From positions 5,828,001 through 5,892,000 of the forward strand of contig NZ_JACHMY010000001.1 of NCBI RefSeq assembly GCF_014205135.1: a DNA stretch of 64,000 nt. The letters run 5' to 3'. The DNA comes from Kribbella italica. Its GTDB lineage: Bacteria; Actinomycetota; Actinomycetes; Propionibacteriales; Kribbellaceae. The notes below the pieces were generated by a model, which was not told where the DNA came from, made no database searches, and was given only the letters and a program-made list of their open reading frames with translations. Every line of letters begins with the position of its first letter. Positions within the stretch are counted from its first letter, which is position 1. The translations under genes and the position numbers were made by a program. Below, piece after piece: positions 41,181 through 48,639 of this stretch.

Positions 41181-43484
41181 TCAGCTGAACGCCAAGGACA
41201 GGATGCCTGCCGAGAAGGTCGGCTGCAGGATCGCCTCGACGCGGACGACCTGGGCGCGGACGGGTGCGAAGGTCGCCGTGTTCAGTTGGTCCGGCTTGGT
41301 TTCGTACGTCGTATCGATCGGGTGCCAGGTGTTGCCGTCGAGCCACAGGGCTCGCCAGGAGGCGGGGACGCGGCACTCGCCGGTGCCGGTGTCGTCGTAC
41401 CAGTAGACCTCGATGGTCGACATGTCGCGCGGGCTGCGCAGGTCGTACTGGATCCACTCGGTGGTGCCGCGGTGGTCCCACCAGGTGAAGCGCGGGATGG
41501 TGCTGTCGGCGGACGACGCCGGCCGACGGCCGTCGTGGGGCGCCTCGAGGGAGTCGCCGTTGTTGACGTGCGACGCGGTGATCCGGGTCCGGTAGACCCA
41601 TTCCTTGCCGTCGGCATCGACCTGCGGGAACGACGCGACCCGCAGCCGCGCGGCACCCATCGGGATCAGCGCGATCTGTTCGACCGGCTCGGTCGTCAGC
41701 GCCGGGCCCGGCTGCAGCAGGCCGACGACGTCCTCGGTGTCGGTCTCCCACTGCGGGATCCGCTGTCCCGTCGTCGTGAGCGCGACCGGTACGCCGTCCT
41801 GCGTGAACGGGTCCTGACCGGCCTCCCGTCGTACGAGCTCGAAGGTCGGGTCGGCCGGAAGACCGTAGTTCCACGGCGACTCGGGGTAGACCGCGAGCTC
41901 GGGCCACTCGTCCGTGCCGCCGATCCGCTCGTAGCGCTCGGCGATCGCGAGCGAGTAGGTCAGCGGGCCACGGTCGACCGAGACCGAGTTCTGGTTGTCG
42001 GCCCAGACCCGCGTGCTGATCCGCATCGGCAGTGTCACCGTCACCTGGTCGCCGTCCCGCCAGGTCCGGTCGAGCTTGACCCAGTTGCCTTCGGCCCGTT
42101 GACCGTTGACCTCGGCCCCTTCGGCCCAGCCGGGAATCCTTACGTACAAGGGAAACTCGACCGGCTCGGCCGTCTGCACGGTCAGCGTCACGGTCTCGTC
42201 GAACGGGTAGTCGGTGTCCTGGACAACAGTCACCACCGTCCCGTCCCCGACCGTCGCAGTGACCTTGCTCGCGGCGAACATCGACGCGGCCAGGCCGCTG
42301 TCCGTCGTGGCCAGCCAGAGCTCCTGCGCGTAGTACGGCCAGGCCATGCCGTAGTTGTGCGGGCAGCACCGGTACTGCCGTACGCCGTACTTGAAGGCCT
42401 GCATCGCGAACGGGTTCTCGAACTGCCCGTGCTTGACCCGGTCGTCGAGCTGAACGCTGTTCGCGCAGGTGATGTAGTGCATGACCTGCTGCAGCGGGTC
42501 GTACGACGCCGGCAGCGCGTTGAACGCGAGTTCCTCGCACCGGTCGGTCCACACCGTGTCCCCGGTGAACCGGGTCAGCATCTCGAAGCTGTGCATCAGC
42601 TCCGCGATCCCGCACGTCTCGAACCCCTGCCGCGGATCGCCGAACCCGGGCCGCGAGTTCTCGTCGCCGGCGAAACCACCGCCGGGGAACTGCCCGTAGA
42701 GCTCCATGATCGTCGCGTAGTTGCGGTACGTCGCCGCGGCCAGCGCCGGATCCGTTGCCAGCAGCCCGTACTGCAGCGGCTCGCGGAACCCCTGCGCGAG
42801 GTTGACGTTGTGCCAGTTCGGGATGCCGCTCACGTAGTCGGCCGACCCGGCGTGCATCTTGTGCACCAGCTCGAGCAGCCAGGCGTCGCCGGTCCGGTTG
42901 TAGAGCCAGTACGCGCTGTCGATGTTGTCGCCCCAGCGGAACGCGCCCCACGACCGGTTGAACACCTCCGCCGGCTGCGTGTTCTGGAAGGCCAGGTACC
43001 GGCTCATGAACGGGATCACCCGCTCGTCCCCGGTGAACTCGAACCACGACCGGAGCGCGCCCAGCAGCGGCATCCCCGGCCAGAAGTCCGGGCCGCCCTC
43101 CAGCGAGGTCCGCAGCCGCTCCGGGCCGAACCACCCGTCGGCCGCCTGGGTGCCGAGGATCCCGTTGATCCACCGCTCGGTCCGGGTCAGGACGCCGGTG
43201 TCGCCGGTGACGTACCCGAGGTCGCCGAAGCCGCGCAGCCAGTACGGCAGCTCCTCCCAGGCGCCCTGGGCGGGGTCCACCCAGCCGTTGGTCTCGTAGA
43301 CCAGGAAGTCGGAGATCTCGTCGTACCGGCCGCACAGGCCCTTGACCTGGAGGTCGAGCTGCTGCGCGAGCCAGCCGCGGGGCTCGATCGCGCCCGGCGG
43401 GAGCTTCTGGAACGGCACCGGCTGGAGCGGCTCCCGGTTCGGCACGTAGTGACCGCCGCGGGTGGCAGGGGGAAGGACGGGCAT
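41181..43484 (-). CDS. GH127-family beta-L-arabinofuranosidase
   Basis: 767 residues. It matches the family's (alpha/alpha)6 barrel with the zinc-cysteine centre: E289-x-C291 in GFETCGIAE and C373-C374 in RQYRCCPHN, corresponding to E338/C340/C417/C418 of HypBA1, where the first of the paired cysteines is the nucleophile. The C-terminal ~120 residues (STIPRFTWWDHRGTTEWIQY onward) look like an added beta-sandwich. There is no signal peptide, so it acts on imported beta-L-arabinofuranosides. ATG 43484 follows AAAGG; a GTG at 43520 is an alternative. It heads the unit with winged-helix, GNAT and cupin genes. Confidence 0.92.
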   Translation of the reverse strand: MPVLPPATRGGHYVPNREPLQPVPFQKLPPGAIEPRGWLAQQLDLQVKGLCGRYDEISDFLVYETNGWVDPAQGAWEELPYWLRGFGDLGYVTGDTGVLTRTERWINGILGTQAADGWFGPERLRTSLEGGPDFWPGMPLLGALRSWFEFTGDERVIPFMSRYLAFQNTQPAEVFNRSWGAFRWGDNIDSAYWLYNRTGDAWLLELVHKMHAGSADYVSGIPNWHNVNLAQGFREPLQYGLLATDPALAAATYRNYATIMELYGQFPGGGFAGDENSRPGFGDPRQGFETCGIAELMHSFEMLTRFTGDTVWTDRCEELAFNALPASYDPLQQVMHYITCANSVQLDDRVKHGQFENPFAMQAFKYGVRQYRCCPHNYGMAWPYYAQELWLATTDSGLAASMFAASKVTATVGDGTVVTVVQDTDYPFDETVTLTVQTAEPVEFPLYVRIPGWAEGAEVNGQRAEGNWVKLDRTWRDGDQVTVTLPMRISTRVWADNQNSVSVDRGPLTYSLAIAERYERIGGTDEWPELAVYPESPWNYGLPADPTFELVRREAGQDPFTQDGVPVALTTTGQRIPQWETDTEDVVGLLQPGPALTTEPVEQIALIPMGAARLRVASFPQVDADGKEWVYRTRITASHVNNGDSLEAPHDGRRPASSADSTIPRFTWWDHRGTTEWIQYDLRSPRDMSTIEVYWYDDTGTGECRVPASWRALWLDGNTWHPIDTTYETKPDQLNTATFAPVRAQVVRVEAILQPTFSAGILSLAFS

Positions 43485-43601
43485 GCGCGAGCCTTTCGCC
43501 GGGATGACAACGTGAGACACCCCCTGTCCTACCCCAGGTGATCACCCGCTGACACCTCCGTGCGGTGAAATGGTCGGAAAGGTGCTGGACATGTACGGGG
43601 C

Positions 43602-44207
43602 ATGACGCAGACACCGATCAGGCCCCGCTCCGGGCCAGTGAGCGAGGCAGCCGTGCACGACCCGCCAGGGGACAGCGGGCGCCGGGAGCGCTTCGAGGAG
43701 GTGTTCGGCGCCCATCGGGAGGCGGTGCTCGGCTACCTGCAACGCCGTACCGGCTCCAGCCACGACGCGGCCGACCTGCTGGCGGACACGTTCGTGGTGG
43801 CCTGGCGCCGCCTCGACGAGGTCCCCGGCGGGGACCAGACCAAGCCCTGGCTGTACGGCGTCGCCCGGCGCGTACTGGCCAACCATCGGCGCGGTGAGGG
43901 CCGGCGCAACGCGCTGGCCGACCGGCTCCGCGACGAGCTGGTCGACACGGCCACCCCCGGTCCGGAGCCCATCGACGGTGACTCGTCGACGGCAAGGGCG
44001 TTCCGCGCCCTGCCCGAACCGGACCGCGAGCTGCTCACGCTGGTCGCCTGGGAGGACCTGGACACCGCCCAGATCGCGACCGTGCTCCGCTGCTCCCGCA
44101 ACGCCGTCCGGATCCGCCTGCACCGGGCCCGCAGACGTTTCGCCAAGCTGCTCACCACCACCGCACCGGCCACGGTGAGAGGAGAGGTTTCCCATGAAGA
44201 CATCTGA
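43602..44207 (+). CDS. ECF-type RNA polymerase sigma factor
   Basis: 201 residues. Region 2 (HREAVLGYLQRRTGSSHDAA, DLLADTFVVAWRRL) and region 4 (LLTLVAWEDLDTAQIATVLR, CSRNAVRIRLHRARRRF) are clear. ATG 43602 follows GGGGC. Its stop lies 14 bases inside the next gene, which encodes a membrane protein with a cytoplasmic head, the usual position for a partner anti-sigma. The 117-base spacer from GH127 holds a GGAAAGG word at 43575 that could be an ECF -35, suggesting autoregulation. Confidence 0.9.
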   Translation: MTQTPIRPRSGPVSEAAVHDPPGDSGRRERFEEVFGAHREAVLGYLQRRTGSSHDAADLLADTFVVAWRRLDEVPGGDQTKPWLYGVARRVLANHRRGEGRRNALADRLRDELVDTATPGPEPIDGDSSTARAFRALPEPDRELLTLVAWEDLDTAQIATVLRCSRNAVRIRLHRARRRFAKLLTTTAPATVRGEVSHEDI

Positions 44208-45027
44208 CACCGACGCGGCCGTCCGCGCCCTCAAGCCCAGCACCACCACCTCGGTAGCGGACAGCACGTGGTCCGACCTGGCCGACGACATCGTCGCTGT
44301 CTCTGCCACAGATTCCGGAGAAGTACCCCAAAGACCAGTACGCAACTCCCGGCCGCGGCTTGTGCTGGCCGGCGCGTTCAGCCTGCTGATCGTCGGCGTC
44401 GTCGCGGCGAGCGTCGTACGGAGCCCTGGGCAGGACCAGCCGCGGGCGCTGTCGTTCACCGACAGCGGCAGCTCGGTCATCGTCCGGGTCGTCGACCCGA
44501 ACGCCGACCCGAAGCGCCTCAACGCCGAGTTCAAGGCGATGGGCCTGAAGGTGAAGGTGGAAGCCGTCGCGGTCAGTGCCCCGTGGGTCGGCACGTTCGT
44601 CGGCTACTCGCTGCCGGACTACAAGAAGGAGAACCTGAAGGTCCTCGTCCCCGGCGAGAAATGCAGCGGCACGCTGGACGCCTCCGACCCCGGCTGCCAG
44701 GAAGGTGTCGAGGTCCCGAAGAGCCTCGAGAGCTGGGCCGAGATCCAGTTCGGCCGGGCGGCCCACAAAGGCGAGATGTACCGGCACTTCAGCAGCAACA
44801 TCGACGATCCCGGCGAGGTGCTGGCCGGGGTGAAGTTCCGCGGCCTGACCATCGCCGAGCTCAAGCCGATCCTGGCCGCCCGCGACCTCACCATCGAGCA
44901 GTTCCAGGCGGCGGGTAGCCCCACCGACGCGCCCCCGATCAGCACCCCACCCGACACGTGGTACGTCCACGACGCGATCTCGTACGTCGCCGGCGAAGTC
45001 AGACTGGAAGTCGCCGAGACCAAGTAG
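44194..45027 (+). CDS. Single-pass membrane protein, probable anti-sigma partner
   Basis: 277 residues. A ~58-residue cytoplasmic head (VRALKPSTTTSVADSTWSDL and more) precedes one membrane helix (LVLAGAFSLLIVGVVAASVV), then a ~190-residue extracellular domain with one cysteine pair (KCSGTLDASDPGC). The H-x3-C-x2-C zinc motif of ZAS anti-sigma factors is missing. The ATG overlaps the sigma gene by 14 bases, with GAGAGG inside that gene, so production is coupled. The anti-sigma role follows from position and topology. A terminator lies just beyond. Confidence 0.75.
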   Translation: MKTSDTDAAVRALKPSTTTSVADSTWSDLADDIVAVSATDSGEVPQRPVRNSRPRLVLAGAFSLLIVGVVAASVVRSPGQDQPRALSFTDSGSSVIVRVVDPNADPKRLNAEFKAMGLKVKVEAVAVSAPWVGTFVGYSLPDYKKENLKVLVPGEKCSGTLDASDPGCQEGVEVPKSLESWAEIQFGRAAHKGEMYRHFSSNIDDPGEVLAGVKFRGLTIAELKPILAARDLTIEQFQAAGSPTDAPPISTPPDTWYVHDAISYVAGEVRLEVAETK

Positions 45028-45034
45028 CCCTGCC

Positions 45035-45065
45035 GGCCCGTCGGTCCTACCCGGACCGGCGGGCC
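45035..45065. terminator. Bidirectional stem-loop between convergent genes
   Basis: GGCCCG-t-CGGTCC, loop taccc, GGACCG-g-CGGGCC, with one T-G wobble. It starts eight bases after the sigma-partner stop and overlaps the last codons of the convergent DUF1707-like gene, so it can serve both strands. Confidence 0.8.
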
Positions 45066-45586
45066 TGCCGCTTGGGCGCGGACGCCCACCGCCACGTCAC
45101 CAGCACCCAAGCGATCGCCGGCAACCCGAAGATCGCGGCCGCGATCTCCCTCCCGAACACCAGGAAGACCAGCCCCGTCAGGAAGAACGGCAACGCCAGC
45201 CACACCGCCCCGACGAACGCCGCCCACCGCCACCGCCCAGGCTTCTTCACCGGCGGCGAGTAGAACCCCGGCGCCGGCAAACCACCGAAGGCCACCAGCA
45301 GATCCCCGTGCGTCACAGCTTCCTGCACCAGGTCCACCCGCCGATGCAGCTCCGCCTCGTCCAGCCGCCCCACCGCGAACTGCTCCGCCAGCTCGTCGAA
45401 ACAAACCCGGCGCTCCTCATCGGTCAACCGCACCGAAGCCATCCGCCGCCGAGCCGCCACCACCCGAGCCTCCTGCCCCGCGGCAGCCGCCATCCCCGCC
45501 AGATTCGACAGCTGCCCGGCCCGAGGCCCGTCCCCCGGCTTCCCCCAGGGCAGATCAGGCCGCCGCTCACGCTCTCTGTCAGCCAT
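45047..45586 (-). CDS. DUF1707-like membrane protein
   Basis: 179 residues from ATG 45586, after GGGGAGTGTGGG. A middle helical block, VRLTDEERRVCFDELAEQFA then VGRLDEAELHRRVD, matches the DUF1707 pattern usually found near the N-terminus of actinobacterial small membrane proteins. Two hydrophobic segments follow (AAFVGAVWLALPFFLTGLVF and AAAIFGLPAIAWVLVTW). DUF1707 proteins are poorly understood, often linked to envelope or sporulation regulation. It lies 44 bases after the tyrosine phosphatase gene. Confidence 0.78.
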   Translation of the reverse strand: MADRERERRPDLPWGKPGDGPRAGQLSNLAGMAAAAGQEARVVAARRRMASVRLTDEERRVCFDELAEQFAVGRLDEAELHRRVDLVQEAVTHGDLLVAFGGLPAPGFYSPPVKKPGRWRWAAFVGAVWLALPFFLTGLVFLVFGREIAAAIFGLPAIAWVLVTWRWASAPKRQARRSG

Positions 45587-45630
45587 CCCACACTCCCCAC
45601 TAGCTTTCTCCGAGTGTGCCAGACGCCTGG

Positions 45631-46320
45631 TCAGGCCAGATTTTCCGAGACCAGCCGGTCGCGCAGCCGCGCCAGCTGCTCGAAGGTCAGGCCGCTGGAG
45701 GTGAGATAGCCAGGGATGTCGATCGAGCCCAGGAAGCCGATCAGTTCCGCGCAGGCTTGAGCGCAGTGCTGGTCGAGGGTTTGGCCGGGGAGGGGGCGGT
45801 CGTCGGCGGATTCGGCGTATGTGCGGAGGGCCAGTTCGTAGTCGTCGAGGATGTCGGCGACCGGGGTGCCGGCCAGGGCCAGGAGCATGGAGACGATCAT
45901 GCCGGTGCGGTCGCAGCCGGCTCGGCAGTGGATGAGGACGCCGCCGGGTGGGGCGTCGGCCAGGCGGGCGAAGACGGCGGTGATCATGCCGGGCCAGCGG
46001 TGCAGTACGGCGTTGTAGTACGCCGGGCTGCTGAGGCGTTCGCCCCACTTGGCCATGAAGGCCTCGTCGGACTGGTCCTCGACGGGCTGGTGGTGGATCG
46101 TGATGCCGTCGATGGCCTGTACGGCGAGGCGTTCCTCGGCGTTGCGGAGGTCGATGACCGTGGTGATGCCGGCCGCGAGCAACGCCTCGCGGCCCTTGGC
46201 GGTCAGGGCGTCGGGGTGGGCCGAGCGGTAAACGCGGCCGTACTGGATCGTGCCGCCGGTGGCCGGGAGGCCGCCCAGGTCCCGGGCGTTGAGGGCGCCG
46301 TCCCACTCGAGTTCACGCAT
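45631..46320 (-). CDS. Protein tyrosine/serine phosphatase-family protein
   Basis: 229 residues. NARDLGGLPATGG at the start and the P-loop HCRAGCDRTG (nucleophile C132, R138) identify the bacterial PTP group related to lipid and tyrosine phosphatases. YRSAHPDALTAKG and VIDLRNAEER are also family blocks. It is cytoplasmic. Together with the Ser/Thr kinase in this window it adds to protein-phosphorylation capacity, although the two genes are 19 kb apart. Confidence 0.9.
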   Translation of the reverse strand: MRELEWDGALNARDLGGLPATGGTIQYGRVYRSAHPDALTAKGREALLAAGITTVIDLRNAEERLAVQAIDGITIHHQPVEDQSDEAFMAKWGERLSSPAYYNAVLHRWPGMITAVFARLADAPPGGVLIHCRAGCDRTGMIVSMLLALAGTPVADILDDYELALRTYAESADDRPLPGQTLDQHCAQACAELIGFLGSIDIPGYLTSSGLTFEQLARLRDRLVSENLA

Positions 46321-46338
46321 GCGGCGGAGGCTATCGGT

Positions 46339-46364
46339 GGGCCGGACCGCTGCCGGTCCGGCCC
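46339..46364 (-). terminator. Perfect 11-pair stem-loop after purL
   Basis: GGGCCGGACCG, loop CTGC, CGGTCCGGCCC, seven bases past the purL stop. It ends the leftward pur operon and lies before the phosphatase start. Confidence 0.88.
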
Positions 46365-46371
46365 CGGTCGG

Positions 46372-48633
46372 TCAGCCCAGTGCTGCCGGCAGTGTCGCCG
46401 ACCAGGTGGCGTGCAGGTCGGTCAGCGTGATCTCGAACTGGTCCTGGACGTCCAGCGTGTCCCCGGTGATGACGCCGATCTTCGCGTGCGGGAAGCGGCG
46501 CGCCGTGCACATGTCGGTGAACCGGACCTCTTCCGTCCGAGGAACCGCGACCACCGCGCGTCCGGACGATTCGGCGAACAGGAACAGGAACGGGTCGAGA
46601 CCGTCCGGCGCCCAGACCCGCGCGCCGGTGCCGCCGCGGATGGCCGACTCGACGAGCGTCTGCGCGACGCCGCCGTCGCTGACGTCGTGCGCGGCGTCGA
46701 TCAGGCCGTCGCGCGACGCGTTGATCAGGATGTCGGCGAGCTGCTGCTCGACCGCCAGGTCGACGGCCGGCGGGCGGCCGCCGAGGTGACCGTGGACGAC
46801 GTGCGCCCACTCGGAGCCGGACAGCTCCTCCTCGGTCTCGCCGAGCAGGTAGAGCTGGTGGCCCTCCATCTCGGCGGTGAAACCGATCGGCGTACGGCGC
46901 GTGACGTCGTCGATGACACCGAGTACGCCGACCACCGGCGTCGGCAGGATCGGGGTCTCACCGGTCTGGTTGTAGAACGACACGTTGCCGCCGGTGACCG
47001 GGATGCCGAGCTCGATGCAGCCGTCGACCAGGCCGCGGATGGCCTCGGAGAACTGCCACATCACGCCCGGGTCCTCGGGCGAGCCGAAGTTCAGGCAGTC
47101 GGTCACCGCGGCCGGGCGGGCGCCGGTGGTGGCGACGTTGCGGTACGACTCGGCCAGCGCCAGCTTGGCGCCGGTGTACGGGTCGAGCTTCGCGAAGCGG
47201 CCGTTGCAGTCGGTGGAGACCGCGACGCCCAGCCCGCTGGTCTCGTCGACGCGGATCATGCCGCTGTCCTCGGGCTGCGCGAGCACCGAGTTGCCCAGCA
47301 CGTACCGGTCGTACTGGTCGGTGACCCAGGACTTGTCGCACAGGTTCGGCGACGCGATCAGCTTCAGGAGCGTGTCCCGCAGCCGCTCGCCAGTGGTTGC
47401 GCGCGGCAACTTCTCGGCGCCGTCGGCCTGCAGGTCGTCCTGCCAGGAAGGCCTTTCGAAAGGACGCTCGTAGACCGGGCCGTCGTGCGCGACGGTACGC
47501 GGCGGTACGTCGACCACGCGCTCGCCGTGCCAGTCGATCTGCAGCAGCCCGGTGTCGGTGACCTCACCGATCACGTCGGCCTGGACGTCCCACTTGGCGC
47601 AGATCTCCAGGAAGCGGTCGACGTTCGCGGGCGTGACGACCGCCATCATCCGCTCCTGCGACTCGCTCATCAGGATCTCTTCCGGCGCCAGCGACGCGTC
47701 GCGCAGCGGCACCTTGTCGAGCGAGACGTACATCCCGCCGTCGCCGGCGCTGGCCAGCTCCGACGTCGCGCAGGACAGGCCCGCGCCACCGAGGTCCTGG
47801 ATGCCCTCGACGATCCGGGCCGCGAACAGCTCGAGCGTGCACTCGATCAGCAGCTTCTCCATGAACGGGTCGCCGACCTGGACCGCGGGACGCTTGGTCG
47901 GGCCGCCGTCGGCGAAGGTCTCCGACGCGAGCACCGAGACACCGCCGATCCCGTCGCCGCCGGTCTTGGCGCCGTACAGGATGATCTGGTTGCCGACGCC
48001 GGTCGCGTTGGCCAGGTGCAGGTCCTCGTGCTTCATCACGCCGACGCAGAGCGCGTTGACCAGCGGGTTGCCCAGGTACGTCGAGTCGAACACGACCTCG
48101 CCGCCGATGTTCGGCAGGCCCAGGCTGTTGCCGTAGCCACCGACGCCGGACACGATCCCGGGCAGCACGCGCTTGGTGTCCGGCGCGTCCAGCGGGCCGA
48201 ACCGCAGCGGGTCCATCACCGCGACCGGACGGGCGCCCATCGCGAGGATGTCGCGGACGATGCCGCCGACCCCGGTCGCCGCGCCCTGGTACGGCTCGAC
48301 GTACGACGGGTGGTTGTGCGACTCGACCTTGAAGGTGACCGCGTAGCCCTCACCGATGTCGATCACGCCGGCGTTCTCGCCGATGCCCGCGAGCATCTTG
48401 CCCGCCGGGGTCTCCTGCGGGATGTCGCCGAACTTCTTCAGGTGCACCTTCGACGACTTGTACGAGCAGTGCTCGCTCCACATCACCGAGTACATCGCCA
48501 GCTCGCAGCTGGTCGGGCGCCGGTCGAGGATGTCCCGGATCCGCTGGTACTCGTCCGGCTTGAGGCCGAGCTCCGCCCACGGCTGCTCGACGTCCGGCGT
48601 ACTGGTCGCGTTGCTCACGGTGTCGGTGGACAC
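46372..48633 (-). CDS. purL: Phosphoribosylformylglycinamidine synthase large subunit PurL
   Basis: 753 residues, the small-PurL type that needs PurS and PurQ. It has YSVMWSEHCSYKSSK, the metal/ATP site VESHNHPSYVEPYQGAATGV, GGEVVFDSTY, and the second ATP-grasp-like half with GGNVSFYNQTGE and AHDVSDGGVAQTL. The enzyme turns FGAR to FGAM using ATP and ammonia from PurQ. The GTG start uses a GGAG that lies in the last codons of the upstream membrane-protein gene, so translation is coupled. Confidence 0.97.
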   Translation of the reverse strand: MSTDTVSNATSTPDVEQPWAELGLKPDEYQRIRDILDRRPTSCELAMYSVMWSEHCSYKSSKVHLKKFGDIPQETPAGKMLAGIGENAGVIDIGEGYAVTFKVESHNHPSYVEPYQGAATGVGGIVRDILAMGARPVAVMDPLRFGPLDAPDTKRVLPGIVSGVGGYGNSLGLPNIGGEVVFDSTYLGNPLVNALCVGVMKHEDLHLANATGVGNQIILYGAKTGGDGIGGVSVLASETFADGGPTKRPAVQVGDPFMEKLLIECTLELFAARIVEGIQDLGGAGLSCATSELASAGDGGMYVSLDKVPLRDASLAPEEILMSESQERMMAVVTPANVDRFLEICAKWDVQADVIGEVTDTGLLQIDWHGERVVDVPPRTVAHDGPVYERPFERPSWQDDLQADGAEKLPRATTGERLRDTLLKLIASPNLCDKSWVTDQYDRYVLGNSVLAQPEDSGMIRVDETSGLGVAVSTDCNGRFAKLDPYTGAKLALAESYRNVATTGARPAAVTDCLNFGSPEDPGVMWQFSEAIRGLVDGCIELGIPVTGGNVSFYNQTGETPILPTPVVGVLGVIDDVTRRTPIGFTAEMEGHQLYLLGETEEELSGSEWAHVVHGHLGGRPPAVDLAVEQQLADILINASRDGLIDAAHDVSDGGVAQTLVESAIRGGTGARVWAPDGLDPFLFLFAESSGRAVVAVPRTEEVRFTDMCTARRFPHAKIGVITGDTLDVQDQFEITLTDLHATWSATLPAALG

Positions 48634-48639
48634 GATTCT

